Positions 45,145 to 57,901 are shown, counted from the stretch's first letter. The stretch: 64,000 nt of DNA from Solibacillus faecavium (GCF_014836905.1 NZ_JACSPZ010000001.1:248001-312000), one strand, 5' to 3'. Made by a program: numbers and translations. Notes: generated by a model not told the origin, from the letters alone.

Positions 45145-45630
45145 CTAAATTTGCTTATCTGAAAAATCGATGGCAAGACGTGCCTGCGCAATTTTTTCTT
45201 TTTCAATTTGTACTGTAACTTTACGTGTTTTAATACGGAATTCAAGTTCTAAATATTCATCTGTATATGCGCGTAAATAACCATAGAATTCTTTTAAATC
45301 CTTAACTGGCTCATAAGTTTTTACATAAATGTATTTGCCGATTGCTTTTTCAAAGTCCTGTTGTTTTTTTAATGGACGTTCGGCTCCTGGTGAAGAAACT
45401 TCTAAATAATAGTTTTGCTCGATTGGATCGTTTTCATCCAGTTTCTCGCTTAAACGTTCACTCACTTGTGCGCATTGTAAAATATCAATGCCGCCCTCAG
45501 GTGTATCAACGTAAATACGAAGGAACCAGTCGCGTCCTTCTTTTAGGAACTCGATATCAACTAATTCTAACTCAAGCTCTTCCACGATCGGTGTCACTAG
45601 CTCTTCAATGATCGACGTAACTTTGCTCAT
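45145..45630 (-). CDS. rimP: Ribosome maturation factor RimP
   Basis: 161 residues of the YhbC/RimP family (IIEELVTPIVEELELELVDIEF, FLRIYVDTPEGGIDI, LEVSSPGAERPLK). It supports 30S maturation. First gene of the nusA-infB operon. The region upstream holds a 49-bp near-perfect palindrome and the polC terminator. Confidence 0.97.
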   Translation of the reverse strand: MSKVTSIIEELVTPIVEELELELVDIEFLKEGRDWFLRIYVDTPEGGIDILQCAQVSERLSEKLDENDPIEQNYYLEVSSPGAERPLKKQQDFEKAIGKYIYVKTYEPVKDLKEFYGYLRAYTDEYLELEFRIKTRKVTVQIEKEKIAQARLAIDFSDKQI

Positions 45631-45740
45631 CGTATCCTCCCTAGCGTCTTTGTCTCTTAAAAATCATGATGTTATTTGTTAAACAAAAGACGAGTATTCA
45701 TTGAATTTTATCAATTGAAACCTGTGATATTCGCCAGTGG

Positions 45741-45789
45741 TTTATCTTCATTCAGCACGTGTTTAAAACACGTGCTGAATGAAGATAAA
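45741..45789. repeat. 24-bp perfect inverted repeat with 1-nt centre
   Basis: Positions 45741-45764 are the exact reverse complement of 45766-45789 (arms start TTTATCTTCATTCAGC and contain CACGTG). It lies between the polC terminator and rimP. Outer arms TTCGCCAG (45730-45737) and CTGGCGAA (45836-45843) enclose both this palindrome and the terminator. Confidence 0.95.
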
Positions 45790-45808
45790 ATAGTTGTGTA
45801 AACAACAG

Positions 45809-45834
45809 AAAAGAGCGGGAAAACCCACTCTTTT
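45809..45834 (-). terminator. Terminator of polC
   Basis: AAAAGAGcGGG-AAAA-CCCaCTCTTTT, an 11-bp stem with one mismatch, about 100 nt past the polC stop, T-run on the minus strand. Confidence 0.8.
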
Positions 45835-45932
45835 GCTGGCGAACTATCAACAAATTATTGATTTTAGCATAGCATAAAGGCTTATTGAATGCAAATATTG
45901 CCTATTGCTGTAGGCTACAATAAAGTTTCTTC

Positions 45933-48900
45933 TTAAAATAGTGAAAGCTGATTTGCATCTGGCATACCTTCAAGGCAGCCTAATTCATCCATGTACTCAA
46001 TTAAAGTTTTCGATACACGGCCTCGTTGCTGTAAATCCTCTTTTGATAGGAATTCACCGTTTTTACGTGCTTCAACGATTTGTTTTGCTACGTTTGTACC
46101 TAGTCCAGGTATAGCATCAAATGGTGGGATCAGTGAATTTCCTTCAATTATAAACTCACTCGCATGTGAACGGTATAAATCTACTTTCTTGAAGCTCATC
46201 CCGCGTTCACACATTTCAAGTGCAATCTCCATAACCGTTAATAAACTTTTTTCTTTCGGAGCTGCATCGAGACCCTTCATATTAATCTCATCAATTTTTT
46301 TGCGAATCATAACAGAACCTTGTGTCATCGCAATTAGGTCGAAATCAGATGCACGCACTGTAAAGTAGGCTGCGTAGTAAAGGATTGGATGGTGAACTTT
46401 AAACCATGCGATACGTACCGCCATTAAAACGTAGGCTGCGGCATGGGCTTTCGGGAACATGTATTTTATCTTTTTACATGAATCGATATACCATTCCGGT
46501 ACTTTTTTCGCGCGCATTTCAGCTTCCATTTCTTCTGTTAAGCCTTTTCCTTTACGTACAGATTCCATAATTTTAAAGGCAAATGATGGCTCTAAATCCT
46601 GATAGATTAAATACACCATAATATCGTCACGACAACCAATTACTTCTTTTAATACACAAGTACCGTCTTTTATAAGCTCGGCTGCATTTCCTAACCAAAC
46701 GTCCGTACCGTGAGAAAGTCCGGAAATTTGAACAAGTTCACTAAATGTCGTTGGTTTTGTTTCTTCGAGCATTTGACGAACAAATTTTGTACCAAACTCA
46801 GGAATGCCTAGTGTACCCGTTTTTGCACCTATTTGTTTATCTGTCACACCAAGCGTCTCTGTCGAACTGAAAATTTTCATAACGATTGGATCATCGGTTG
46901 GAATTGTTTTTGGATCAATTCCTGATAAGTCCTGCAGCATACGAATGACAGTCGGATCATCGTGACCGAGTATATCGAGTTTTAAAATATTATCATGAAT
47001 TGAATGGAAGTCAAAGTGCGTCGTTTTCCATTCAGAATCCTGCGCATCTGCAGGGAACTGTACTGGAGAGAAATCATATATATCCATATAATCTGGCACT
47101 ACAATGATTCCACCTGGATGTTGTCCTGTTGTTCGTTTTACACCCGTACATCCTTGAACTAATCGGTCCACCTCGGCGTTGCGGTACGTGATACCATTAT
47201 CGCTTCCATAGCCTTTTACATAGCCATAAGCTGTCTTTTCCGCAACTGTTCCTATTGTTCCAGCACGGAATACATAATCTTCACCGAAAAGCACTTTCGT
47301 GTAGTTATGGGCTTGCGGCTGATATTCTCCGGAGAAGTTCAAATCGATATCGGGTACTTTGTCTCCCTTAAATCCTAAGAACGTTTCGAACGGAATATCC
47401 TGACCGTCTTTTTTATACTGTGCCCCACACTCCGGACATTCTTTGTTCGGTAAGTCATAACCGGATGCAACTGAACCATCTGCGATAAACTCCGAATGTT
47501 TACACTTAGGGCAAACATAATGCGGTGGCAACGGATTTACTTCGGTAATTTCCATAAATGTAGCGACGAGTGACGATCCAACCGAACCACGTGAACCTAC
47601 TAAGTATCCATCTGCCAACGATTTTTTTACAAGCTTTGCCGATATTAAATAAATAACGCCGAATCCATGTCCTAAAATGGATTTTAACTCCTTATCAATT
47701 CGGGCTTGTACAATTTCCGGTAAATTTTCACCATAAATCAAATGGGCCATTTCATATGTCAAGTTCGTTACTTCGTCATCGGATCCTTCAATTTTCGGTG
47801 TATACAAGTCATCTTTAATCGGCTTTACATCACCAATCATATTGGCAACAAGCTGTGTATTCGTTACAACAACCTCTTTCGCTAAATCCGGTCCTAAAAA
47901 GTCGAATTCCTTCAACATTTCATCCGTCGTACGGAAATGGACTTTTGGCAAAGGGTTACGATTTAGTGGGTTTGCTCCTCCCATTGAACCGACTAGAATT
48001 TGGCGGAACTTTGCATCTGTTTCATGCAAGTAATGAACGTTTCCTGTTGCAACAACAGGCAGGTTCAGCTTTTTGCCAAGTTTTACGATACGGCGAATAA
48101 TATCTTCTAGCGCCCATTCATCATGTACCGTTCCCCCATCAACCAATGGAGAGTATACAGGTTTAGGCATGACTTCCAAGTAATCATAAAATTTCGCAAT
48201 ACGTTCGGCTTCTTCCTGTGTTTTATTCATCATTGTTTCAAACAGCTCACCATTCGAACAGCCCGAACCGACGATTAAACCTTGGCGTAACCGCTGCAAA
48301 TCCGAACGGCGAATACGTGGTACTCGGTAAAATGTTTGCGTGTGCGATATCGAAATTAATTTAAATAGATTTTTCAAGCCTGCATCATCTACTGCAAGTA
48401 TAGTGCAGTGACTTGGGCGAGCCTGCTTATATCCATCTTCTCCTCCGACATGGTCATTCATTTCAATAAGGTTTTTAATACCTAAATCGGCAGACTGTTT
48501 GAGTAAATGCAGGAATAGTTCACCGGTTGCTTCAGTATCATAGATTGCCCGGTGATGCTGTGTTAATTCAATATTATATTTTTTCGTTAATGTTTTTAAG
48601 CTATGCGATTTTTGCCCCGGATTTACTAGTCGGGAAAGCTCCACCGTATCGATACCTGGGTGCCTTACTTCAATACCAGCATTTTTATAGGCAACATATA
48701 GGAAACCTAAGTCAAACGCTGCATTGTGGGCAACGACAACCCCACCACCAATAAAGTCATGGAATTCGCGTATGACATCATTAAGCTCTGGTGCATTAAC
48801 GAGCATATCATCGGTAATATGGGTAAGTTCAATGATTTTTGCTGTCAGTTTGCGGTGAGGATTTGAAAACCGTTCAAATGTATCTATCACTTGGCCGTTT

Positions 48901-50267
48901 TTTATTTTAACAGCGGCCAGCTCGATAATCGTATCATATACGTTTGAAAAACCTGTAGTCTCTACGTCAAATACGACGTACGTAGCTTCTTCCAAATCAA
49001 TATCAATCGGATCATACACAATTGGTTTCCCGTCATCCACTAAGTTTGCTTCCACACCGTAAATCACTTTTATGCCATTTTTCTTGCCTGCTGCATATGC
49101 GTCCGGGAATGCCTGCACGACTGCATGGTCGGTTACCGCAACAGCGGGATGCCCCCATTTTGCTGCTTGGGCTACTAATTTATCAACGGATGTCATGGCA
49201 TCCATCTGGCTCATCGGTGTATGCAAGTGAAGCTCTACTCGTTTTTCACCTTCTGGAGCTTGATCTTTACGAGGTTCATGCTTGATTTCATTAATATCCT
49301 TGACCATCATTACTAAGTCACGGGCAAATGTATCAAGTTGAATAGAGCCGCGTACACGAACCCACATTCCTTTACTAATTTGCTTCATTTTAACTACATC
49401 TTCGTCACCGTTTGAGAACATTTTTACGAGTAGCGAATCGGTGTAATCGGAAATTTTGAGTTCCAATAATGAACGGCCACTTCGCAGTTCCTTCACTTCA
49501 CAGGCAAATATAAACCCTTCCAATACAATGGAGCGTTCCTCTTCCAATACTGTACGGATTTCAACTGGATCTGGATTTTTTATAAGTGCACCGATTTGGA
49601 ATGGCGTATCTCCTTGCATCGCAGCACCTGGATTATTTGCCTTCTCTTTTTCACGTGCCGCAAAATCTGCCATTGCCTGTTTGGACAGACGCTCTTCCTC
49701 TTCTTTACGTTGCTCGTAAAATGCTTCCTGCTGTGCGATGAACTCATCCGATTCCTCGATAAGTTGGAATTCTAACGGAATATGTGGAAAACCAAATGTT
49801 TTATAGGACTCTGCAATTTTATCCGTATACTTTGATTTTAATGATAAGTATTCCACTTCCAGCATCGATGTCACAACAAGCTTATGACCTGTCCACCGAG
49901 GTGTTTGCTTCATAAGGTTTTCGCGTAATAAAGGCGACATTTCACCCATTTGTTCAATCGCCACTTGCCAGTAATCAAGTATATGCTGCTCATTCACTAC
50001 AGGGTTGTGGGATTCTACTGTTAACAGGACATTGGCTATATGTGAAAACTTCTCTGCTAAACGCATGCGAAGTAACTGATACACTTGGAATGGTAATATA
50101 TTTTCTATTTTAATTTTAAAATGCCAAATTCGTTTCTTTTTATGGACGGTTACTCGTTCGAGTGTGCCATTTTCAAAAAAGGACATATAGACATCATCAG
50201 TCAACTCAAGTTGTTGGATTAATAGTAGGAATTTTTGTCTTCCTTCCTGTTTTGACAATTGTTTCAA
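45933..50267 (-). CDS. polC: DNA polymerase III subunit alpha, PolC type
   Basis: 1444 residues, full length for the low-GC Gram-positive replicase. Order: N-terminal domains, OB fold (about 235-325), PHP domain (HLHTPMS from 347) interrupted by the proofreading DEDD exonuclease (FDVETTG, D434/E436), rest of PHP, a zinc motif (CPKCKHSEF ... CPECGAQY), palm with [12 protein letters not shown] and the C-terminal fingers and HhH ([17 protein letters not shown]). AAAGGG precedes the ATG. It stands alone between the proS and polC terminators, with a four-palindrome repeat upstream. Confidence 0.98.
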   Translation of the reverse strand: MKQLSKQEGRQKFLLLIQQLELTDDVYMSFFENGTLERVTVHKKKRIWHFKIKIENILPFQVYQLLRMRLAEKFSHIANVLLTVESHNPVVNEQHILDYWQVAIEQMGEMSPLLRENLMKQTPRWTGHKLVVTSMLEVEYLSLKSKYTDKIAESYKTFGFPHIPLEFQLIEESDEFIAQQEAFYEQRKEEEERLSKQAMADFAAREKEKANNPGAAMQGDTPFQIGALIKNPDPVEIRTVLEEERSIVLEGFIFACEVKELRSGRSLLELKISDYTDSLLVKMFSNGDEDVVKMKQISKGMWVRVRGSIQLDTFARDLVMMVKDINEIKHEPRKDQAPEGEKRVELHLHTPMSQMDAMTSVDKLVAQAAKWGHPAVAVTDHAVVQAFPDAYAAGKKNGIKVIYGVEANLVDDGKPIVYDPIDIDLEEATYVVFDVETTGFSNVYDTIIELAAVKIKNGQVIDTFERFSNPHRKLTAKIIELTHITDDMLVNAPELNDVIREFHDFIGGGVVVAHNAAFDLGFLYVAYKNAGIEVRHPGIDTVELSRLVNPGQKSHSLKTLTKKYNIELTQHHRAIYDTEATGELFLHLLKQSADLGIKNLIEMNDHVGGEDGYKQARPSHCTILAVDDAGLKNLFKLISISHTQTFYRVPRIRRSDLQRLRQGLIVGSGCSNGELFETMMNKTQEEAERIAKFYDYLEVMPKPVYSPLVDGGTVHDEWALEDIIRRIVKLGKKLNLPVVATGNVHYLHETDAKFRQILVGSMGGANPLNRNPLPKVHFRTTDEMLKEFDFLGPDLAKEVVVTNTQLVANMIGDVKPIKDDLYTPKIEGSDDEVTNLTYEMAHLIYGENLPEIVQARIDKELKSILGHGFGVIYLISAKLVKKSLADGYLVGSRGSVGSSLVATFMEITEVNPLPPHYVCPKCKHSEFIADGSVASGYDLPNKECPECGAQYKKDGQDIPFETFLGFKGDKVPDIDLNFSGEYQPQAHNYTKVLFGEDYVFRAGTIGTVAEKTAYGYVKGYGSDNGITYRNAEVDRLVQGCTGVKRTTGQHPGGIIVVPDYMDIYDFSPVQFPADAQDSEWKTTHFDFHSIHDNILKLDILGHDDPTVIRMLQDLSGIDPKTIPTDDPIVMKIFSSTETLGVTDKQIGAKTGTLGIPEFGTKFVRQMLEETKPTTFSELVQISGLSHGTDVWLGNAAELIKDGTCVLKEVIGCRDDIMVYLIYQDLEPSFAFKIMESVRKGKGLTEEMEAEMRAKKVPEWYIDSCKKIKYMFPKAHAAAYVLMAVRIAWFKVHHPILYYAAYFTVRASDFDLIAMTQGSVMIRKKIDEINMKGLDAAPKEKSLLTVMEIALEMCERGMSFKKVDLYRSHASEFIIEGNSLIPPFDAIPGLGTNVAKQIVEARKNGEFLSKEDLQQRGRVSKTLIEYMDELGCLEGMPDANQLSLF

Positions 50268-50323
50268 CCCTTTCTTTTTAATGCTTTTTTCAATATGAGA
50301 TGGATTGGATTTCCGTTTCGTTT

Positions 50324-50515
50324 AAAATAAGCGGAGTTTTAACCGTTATTTGCAAAATAAGTATCATATAGAGGTAAATAAGGGTAGTTTTTCCGGTTAT
50401 CCATTGAAAAATCAGTGTCTTTCATGTTCTTCAGCTTAAATAAGGGGAATTTTTACCTCTATTTTGGCTAAATTTCAATTAATTTATCAAATAAGCGGAA
50501 TTTTTACCCTTATTC
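50324..50515. repeat. Four-palindrome AATAAGCGG element, copy 3
   Basis: Units at 50324-50351, 50376-50400, 50438-50465 and 50489-50514, for example AAATAAGCGGAATTTTTACC then CTTATT. Right arms are spaced about 50, 63 and 51. It lies between polC and the proS terminator and shares the CATTGAAAAATCA linker with copy 2. Confidence 0.85.
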
Positions 50516-50561
50516 AGTGATAACTTCATTCCCCCATAAACTACAGACCCTTCACATGAAA

Positions 50562-50593
50562 AAGAAAAGAAAGTACATGTAATTTGTACTTTC
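50562..50593 (-). terminator. Terminator of proS
   Basis: GAAAGTACA and TGTACTTTC (50569-50577 with 50585-50593) form a 9-bp stem 25 nt past the stop, followed on the minus strand by TTTTCTTTTT. Confidence 0.85.
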
Positions 50594-50618
50594 CCATTCT
50601 CTCTATCTTAACAAATTA

Positions 50619-52343
<1,725 letters not shown>

Positions 52344-52547
52344 TTAATTTAAGAATGATCTATATTTCATTATTATCTGCGCTTTAGCCAATGATTGCTC
52401 TATATCCATTAACTAATATTAAATGCTACTTCTATAATACTAATCAAATTTAGCTTTGAACGCTAGTATTATTCATACAAACGCTCAAAGCCGTCATTTT
52501 TAAACCTATTTTGTTAAATTAAGATTACTCAACTGACATAGAGGTGC

Positions 52548-52648
52548 TTTCCATTACTGGAAGGCGCTTTTCATGAGGCACAGCTCGAGCCTGTAGTCCC
52601 TCCCTCGTGCTTATCCCCCAAGGAGTCGCCTCCCCTTCATTCCAATCA
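52548..52648 (+). repeat. 101-bp dispersed GC-rich element, copy B
   Basis: Same length and ends as copy A at 25184-25284: TTTCCATTAC at the start, GAGCCTGTAGTC in the middle, GGAGTCGCCTCCCCTTCATT near the end. The middle has diverged. It lies in the 361-bp gap between proS and rseP; I see no other feature in that gap. Confidence 0.85.
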
Positions 52649-52686
52649 CCTTGCTTGCCATTAAGTTAAATCATCTCAAATTGACT

Positions 52687-53943
52687 TTAGAAGAAGAATC
52701 GCTGGATATCGTTCCATGTTACGACGACCATTAAGATCATCAGGAGGAGGATACCGACGAAGTGAACCATACCTTCTTTTTGGCGATCGATTGGTTTGCC
52801 TCTTACCGCTTCTACTGCGAAGAATAATAAACGGCCACCATCAAGTGCTGGTAGTGGTAACAAGTTCATGATTCCTAAGTTTACGCTTAGCATTGCCGCA
52901 AAGTATAAAACGTTGTAAAGACCGAACGTTACGACGGTTTCAGTTGTTTTATATATCCCTACCGGACCTGATAAAGCATCAATTGAGAATTGACCTGTAA
53001 CCAGTTTCCCAACAAGAGTACCAATTAACACAATCATATTGTAAGTTTCCTCCACACCATAAACAACTGCTTGGAGTGGATTTTTTTCCATCGTACGCAT
53101 AACACCAATTTGTCCATAAGTTGTACCATCTTCCTGCACAACTTGCTTTGGTGTCAGTTCAATTATTTCATTCCCTGTTTCACGTTCTACTTCAAATGTT
53201 ATTGCTTTATTTGGGTTGTCGTATATTTGTTCTGATAATTGCTCCCAGGTAGAAATGGCTTGACCATTCACTCTCACGACTTTATCGCCTTCCATTATAC
53301 CTGCACTGCTCGCCACGTTATTATCAATTACTTCTGCAATAATCGGTTCCTCAGAAGGAATCCCTTGAATAAGCCCGATAATCAGAAAGATGAAGAACGC
53401 TAAAATAAAATTGAATAATGGGCCAGCGAAAATCGCCATTGCACGAGCACCGACAGATTTTGAATTAAATTGGCGGTCAAGAGGCGCAATCATTTGCTCC
53501 ATCCCATTCTCAACAACCAACGCTGTACGCGATACATTGTAGCGAACGAATTGGTCATCCTCATCATAGCCTTCTATCCAAAGTTCACGTTCTAAATCTG
53601 CACGTTCTACTTCCAAAAATATAACATTTTGATAATGTGTTTTTTGATTTAGAATAATTTTTTCTACAATATTATCTTCGTTGGTTATTAAAGCTACCCG
53701 ATAACCCGGTTGTAATTCTACGGTATCAGTATCCTCACCAGCCATTCTCACGTAGCCGCCAATTGGCAAAAGACGCAGCGTATAAATGGTTTCACCTTTC
53801 GTCATACCGAAAATTTTCGGTCCCATACCTATTGCAAATTCACGAACCATAATGCCCGCGCGCTTTGCAAGTAAGAAGTGACCTAGCTCATGGAAAAAAA
53901 CGAGTGAGCCAAAAATTAAAATAAAGGCTATAACTGTTTGCAT
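52687..53943 (-). CDS. rseP: Site-2 intramembrane zinc metalloprotease RseP/RasP
   Basis: 418 residues. The zinc motif H18-E-L-G-H22 lies in the first membrane helix; a PDZ domain (about 190-285) and the second active-site motif LLPLPALDGGRLL near the third helix follow. It cleaves anti-sigma factors such as RsiW and leftover signal peptides. A stretch after the first helix (about 85-150) is longer than in many relatives, as usual for Bacillus RasP. Gene order rseP after dxr is conserved. Confidence 0.95.
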   Translation of the reverse strand: MQTVIAFILIFGSLVFFHELGHFLLAKRAGIMVREFAIGMGPKIFGMTKGETIYTLRLLPIGGYVRMAGEDTDTVELQPGYRVALITNEDNIVEKIILNQKTHYQNVIFLEVERADLERELWIEGYDEDDQFVRYNVSRTALVVENGMEQMIAPLDRQFNSKSVGARAMAIFAGPLFNFILAFFIFLIIGLIQGIPSEEPIIAEVIDNNVASSAGIMEGDKVVRVNGQAISTWEQLSEQIYDNPNKAITFEVERETGNEIIELTPKQVVQEDGTTYGQIGVMRTMEKNPLQAVVYGVEETYNMIVLIGTLVGKLVTGQFSIDALSGPVGIYKTTETVVTFGLYNVLYFAAMLSVNLGIMNLLPLPALDGGRLLFFAVEAVRGKPIDRQKEGMVHFVGILLLMILMVVVTWNDIQRFFF

Positions 53944-54008
53944 AATCTCCCACCTTCATTGGAACTGAGTCATAAAGTTAGTTCTCTTTTTTTCTAGTGT
54001 TAACTAAT

Positions 54009-54034
54009 AAAAAAATATGCTTTTAAATGCATAT
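54009..54034 (-). terminator. Terminator between dxr and rseP
   Basis: ATATGC/GCATAT stem (54015-54034) with an 8-nt loop, followed on the minus strand by TTTTTTT. Confidence 0.7.
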
Positions 54035-54081
54035 GAATGTCCAACTTATAGTTGACTGACACTCTTTTTTCTCGCACTTCA

Positions 54082-55227
54082 CTATTTTACCATGCTTGCT
54101 ACTGTTTTTCTTGTTTCACTATCTACATGTAAAATTGTTTCTAAATCTGGTAATGCGATATTGTTATGACTATTCATAATACGCTCAATACATTCTTCAA
54201 TTTCTAAAAATGTTATTTTTTCTTGTAAAAATAATTCGACAGCCGCTTCATTTGCCGCATTCATTGCCGTTAAAATTGTACCGCCCATTCGACCGGCGTC
54301 ATAGGCAAGTTTTAGGGCGCGGAATCGATCAAAATCAACTTCCTTAAAGTGAAGTTGTCCAATTTGGGCTAAGTTTAAACGTTGACCATTTGAAAGGGGC
54401 AAGCGATCCGGATAGCTAAGCGCATACTGTATCGGCACACGCATGTCCGGTGTTCCAAGCTGCGCTATAACGCTAGTATCTTCATATTCCACCATAGAGT
54501 GAATAATACTTTCACGGTGCAGTAATACATCGATATTGTCATACGGCATATTGAATAATACATGTGCCTCAATAACTTCAAGTCCTTTATTCATCATCGT
54601 TGCGGAGTCGATTGTAATTTTAGCCCCCATTGACCAGTTCGGGTGATTCAGAGCATCTTTTACCGTTACACCGACTAATTCATCACGTGTTTTATCGCGG
54701 AATGAACCACCTGAAGCTGTTAAAATGATTCGTTCAATACGTTTTTTATTTTCACCGTTCATCGATTGGAAAACAGCAGAATGCTCACTATCTACAGGCA
54801 ATATTGGTGCATTGTACTTTTGCGCTTCTGACATCACAAGGTGACCTGCCGTTACAAGTGTTTCTTTATTCGCAATGGCAATCGTTTTCCCCATACGTAT
54901 TGCTGCAAGTGTCGATTCCAACCCAACACTCCCTAAAACTGCATTGACTAGAACCGTTGAATCAGGATGAGTCGCAACTTCCACTAACCCTTTTTCACCA
55001 TATGTAAAGGAAACATGCGGAAATTCCTCCTGTAAAGTTTTAGCCGCTTCCTCTGTTTGCATTGAGACTAACTCTGGTTGTAACTTTTGGATGATTTCAC
55101 GAGATTTTTCAATATTTTTTCCGGCAGAAAAAGCAACAAGCTGAAAAGCATTTGGATGTGCAAGTAAAACATCAAACGTTTGCCATCCAATGGAGCCCGT
55201 TGCACCTAATAAACTGATCTTTTTCAC
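54082..55227 (-). CDS. dxr: 1-deoxy-D-xylulose-5-phosphate reductoisomerase
   Basis: 381 residues of the second MEP-pathway enzyme: NADPH site [26 protein letters not shown], the metal/substrate region PVDSEHSA and [13 protein letters not shown]. The start is GTG at 55227 (product MKKISLLG...), 10 nt after AGGAGG; the frame runs upstream to 55269 without a site. It lies in a cdsA-dxr unit, supplying isoprenoid precursors that UppS, encoded two genes upstream, elongates. Confidence 0.96.
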   Translation of the reverse strand: MKKISLLGATGSIGWQTFDVLLAHPNAFQLVAFSAGKNIEKSREIIQKLQPELVSMQTEEAAKTLQEEFPHVSFTYGEKGLVEVATHPDSTVLVNAVLGSVGLESTLAAIRMGKTIAIANKETLVTAGHLVMSEAQKYNAPILPVDSEHSAVFQSMNGENKKRIERIILTASGGSFRDKTRDELVGVTVKDALNHPNWSMGAKITIDSATMMNKGLEVIEAHVLFNMPYDNIDVLLHRESIIHSMVEYEDTSVIAQLGTPDMRVPIQYALSYPDRLPLSNGQRLNLAQIGQLHFKEVDFDRFRALKLAYDAGRMGGTILTAMNAANEAAVELFLQEKITFLEIEECIERIMNSHNNIALPDLETILHVDSETRKTVASMVK

Positions 55228-55312
55228 AATGATACTTCCTCCTAACAAATCAATTGCGTTACACTGCAATTATGTCTAATACAAACTATCTTTATCTATT
55301 CACTGAAAGAAA

Positions 55313-56110
55313 TTAATTAAAAAAGTGCAAGAAATGAAGTAAAGGCACTACAAATAAGAGACTGTCAAAACGATCTAAAATGCCCCCATGCCCAGGTAAA
55401 ATATTTCCTGAATCTTTTACACCGTAATGGCGCTTAATTGCCGATTCGACAAGGTCACCCATTTGTCCGACAATCGATGCTACAATCGTTACAATAATTA
55501 ATTGCATCCAACTTGAAGCTATCGGATAAATAAGTTGCATCGCGATCGCAAAACATACAGCAATGACAATGCCACCGACAAAACCTTCTACTGTCTTTTT
55601 CGGGGATATTTCCGGCCATAATTTATTTTTCCCTAGCTTCCGCCCAACAAAATATGCGCCAGAATCCGTTGTCCAAACAATTAACAATACAAATACGACA
55701 AATTCCAGTCCGATAAACCGAGTTTCGATAAAATAATGGAAACCAAGTCCGACATAAAATGCGCCAATTAATATAAAACCAATTTCATCAAATGTCATTT
55801 TATTTTTTACAAGCACTATATAAATTAACAATAATATAACTAAACCGTATACAATCATTAATGTTGATTCATATTGCAGAAATTCTACTATGTTTTTGGA
55901 CCAGTCACTTGGTACCACCAATAGTAATAGTGCAAGAGTTCCTAATATTCCTGGAACAGATGCAATTGAAATTCCTTTCATTTTTAATAATTCATAAAAG
56001 CCGACGACTGCGATAATACTCATTAGCACCGCAAACGGCCCGCCTCCATAAATTACAAATGGGATAAATAGTGCTGCAGCAATTACTCCAGTAATGATGC
56101 GCTGTTTCAA
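55313..56110 (-). CDS. cdsA: Phosphatidate cytidylyltransferase
   Basis: A 265-residue membrane enzyme with about eight helices, ending in the CdsA signature region KDSGNILPGHGGILDRFDSL. It makes CDP-diacylglycerol, the substrate of PgsA at 10.1 kb. It overlaps uppS by 4 nt. Confidence 0.97.
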   Translation of the reverse strand: MKQRIITGVIAAALFIPFVIYGGGPFAVLMSIIAVVGFYELLKMKGISIASVPGILGTLALLLLVVPSDWSKNIVEFLQYESTLMIVYGLVILLLIYIVLVKNKMTFDEIGFILIGAFYVGLGFHYFIETRFIGLEFVVFVLLIVWTTDSGAYFVGRKLGKNKLWPEISPKKTVEGFVGGIVIAVCFAIAMQLIYPIASSWMQLIIVTIVASIVGQMGDLVESAIKRHYGVKDSGNILPGHGGILDRFDSLLFVVPLLHFLHFFN

Positions 56111-56901
56111 TTTGTTTCTTCTCCTTTCAGCCCTCCATAACGGCGGTTACGGTTTTGATATACAGAAATCGCCTCTTTTAAACATGCTTCGTCAAAATCA
56201 GGCCAATGCGTATCAGTAAACCAAAACTCCGTATAAGCAAGCTGCCATAGCATAAAGTTACTTATGCGTACTTCTCCACTTGTCCGTATTAGTAAATCCG
56301 GTTCAGGTAAATGAGCTGTCATTACATATTGTGAAATATGTTGTTCATTTAATTCGTCAATTGTCAGTCTTCCTGCTTCAACATCATTCATCAGTTGCTG
56401 CATCGCCATAACAATTTCCGCGCGCCCACCGTAATTCATCGCAAAGTTTAAAACCAATCCGGTATTATCTTTCGTTTCATCCATCGCTTTTCTAAGAGCT
56501 GATTGAGTATATTCCGGCAAGGAATCCATTACACCAATCATTTCAACTTTAATATTACGCTCCATAAGCTCCGGTAAAAAGGAAGTTAAAAATTGCTCTG
56601 GTAAACGCATTAAAAATTCAACTTCTGATTTAGGACGCTTCCAATTTTCTGTCGAAAATGCATACAGCGTTAAAACTTTTACTCCTAAATCACAAGCGCA
56701 ACGTGTTATTTTCCGGACATTTTTCATTCCTTCATGATGTCCTGCAACTCTTGGCATTGAACGCTTTTTCGCCCAACGTCCATTTCCGTCCATTATAATT
56801 GCAATATGGGTAGGGATATCCTCTCCCTTAACTAAGTCCATACTTCCATCGCTGAATGGTTGCTCTTTACTTGTATTTTTCCCAAAAAGTTTTTTAAACA
56901 T
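56107..56901 (-). CDS. uppS: Isoprenyl transferase (undecaprenyl diphosphate synthase)
   Basis: 264 residues of the cis-prenyltransferase family: IIMDGNGRWAKKR (catalytic Asp and diphosphate-binding Arg), HHEGMKNVRKI, and RTSGEVRISNFMLWQLAYTE. It makes the lipid carrier for peptidoglycan and teichoic acids. The start at 56901 is set by GGGGGA 7 nt upstream; the frame extends to 56922. A 440-bp gap with structured RNA precedes it. Confidence 0.97.
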   Translation of the reverse strand: MFKKLFGKNTSKEQPFSDGSMDLVKGEDIPTHIAIIMDGNGRWAKKRSMPRVAGHHEGMKNVRKITRCACDLGVKVLTLYAFSTENWKRPKSEVEFLMRLPEQFLTSFLPELMERNIKVEMIGVMDSLPEYTQSALRKAMDETKDNTGLVLNFAMNYGGRAEIVMAMQQLMNDVEAGRLTIDELNEQHISQYVMTAHLPEPDLLIRTSGEVRISNFMLWQLAYTEFWFTDTHWPDFDEACLKEAISVYQNRNRRYGGLKGEETN

Positions 56902-57161
56902 AGTTAATTCCCCCAACTGCATAAATCGGACTACTTACTTCTCCATCATATCAAAAAAGGTATAGCCTGTCCTTCTTATATTCGCCATCTCTTTTTTAAA
57001 AAACAGAAAAAATGTCCTTTTATTTTCTATCCTATGTATCATTCTTCCAACTCATCCTTCAAATAACAGGAAAAAATGGGGGGTGACCTAGTATTTCTAT
57101 ACCGATATCAAAAATTCCCTCCAATGTTAACTTTTCAAAATGAAATTTTATCTCCATTATT

Positions 57162-57188
57162 AAAAAAACGTCCTTACTAACAGGACGT
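57162..57188 (-). terminator. Terminator of frr
   Basis: ACGTCCT/AGGACGT stem (57168-57188), 7-nt loop, followed on the minus strand by TTTTTTT. Confidence 0.88.
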
Positions 57189-57225
57189 CTTAATCCATTT
57201 AAAGTTCATACAACTTCAGTAAAAG

Positions 57226-57258
57226 ATTTCGCGCTATAGTTGTCCAATAGCGCGAAAT
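57226..57258 (-). repeat. 12-bp perfect hairpin after frr
   Basis: ATTTCGCGCTAT (57226-57237) and ATAGCGCGAAAT (57247-57258) with a 9-nt loop, without a T-run. It lies between the frr stop and the terminator. Confidence 0.8.
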
Positions 57259-57343
57259 AAAGTAATTATTAACAATAGTGTCTTCACCGCGGAGAGTAAA
57301 CTCCATTAAGGATTCTTTACCACCTTTAAGTGAAGGATCAAAA

Positions 57344-57901
57344 TTAAACTGTTAAAATTTCTTTTTCTTTTTCTTTAACTAATTCCTCAATTTTTACGAT
57401 TGAGTTATCTGTTAATTTTTGGATATCTTCACCGAAGCCGCGTAATTCGTCTTCTGTGATTTCGCCATTTTTCTCTAATTTTTTCAAGTCATCATTAGCA
57501 TCACGACGTACGTTACGTACAGCAATTTTTGCTTCTTCAGCTTCTTTTTTTACTTGTTTAACGAGTTCTTTACGACGCTCTTCTGTTAAAGCAGGAACTG
57601 CCAAACGAATAACATTACCATCGTTTGTCGGTGTAATACCGATATCAGAACGCATAATTGCTTTTTCAATTTCACCTAAGATAGATTTATCATAAGGTTG
57701 AATTACTAAAAGGCGTGCTTCCGGTACTGCAATACCCGCCATTTGGTTGATCGGTGTTGGAGAACCATAGTAGTCCACCATAATACGATCTAATAATGAA
57801 GCATTTGCTACACCTGCACGAATTGATGCCAATTCACGTGAGAAGGCACCGATTGATTTTGTCATTTTTTCCTGTGCTTGATCTAATACTTGTTTAGTCA
57901 T
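57344..57901 (-). CDS. frr: Ribosome recycling factor
   Basis: 185 residues, full length: [40 protein letters not shown] and [20 protein letters not shown]. With EF-G it splits post-termination ribosomes. Its ATG shares one base with the pyrH stop. Confidence 0.98.
   Translation of the reverse strand: MTKQVLDQAQEKMTKSIGAFSRELASIRAGVANASLLDRIMVDYYGSPTPINQMAGIAVPEARLLVIQPYDKSILGEIEKAIMRSDIGITPTNDGNVIRLAVPALTEERRKELVKQVKKEAEEAKIAVRNVRRDANDDLKKLEKNGEITEDELRGFGEDIQKLTDNSIVKIEELVKEKEKEILTV

Larger units (their letters stand above)
56902..57343. other. Gap between frr and uppS with several hairpins
   Basis: Contains the frr terminator (57162-57188), a strong 12-bp hairpin (57226-57258) and a branched inverted-repeat region (57282-57335). 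The 260 bp nearest uppS are AT-rich without a recognised motif; a promoter for uppS-cdsA must lie here. Confidence 0.6.
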
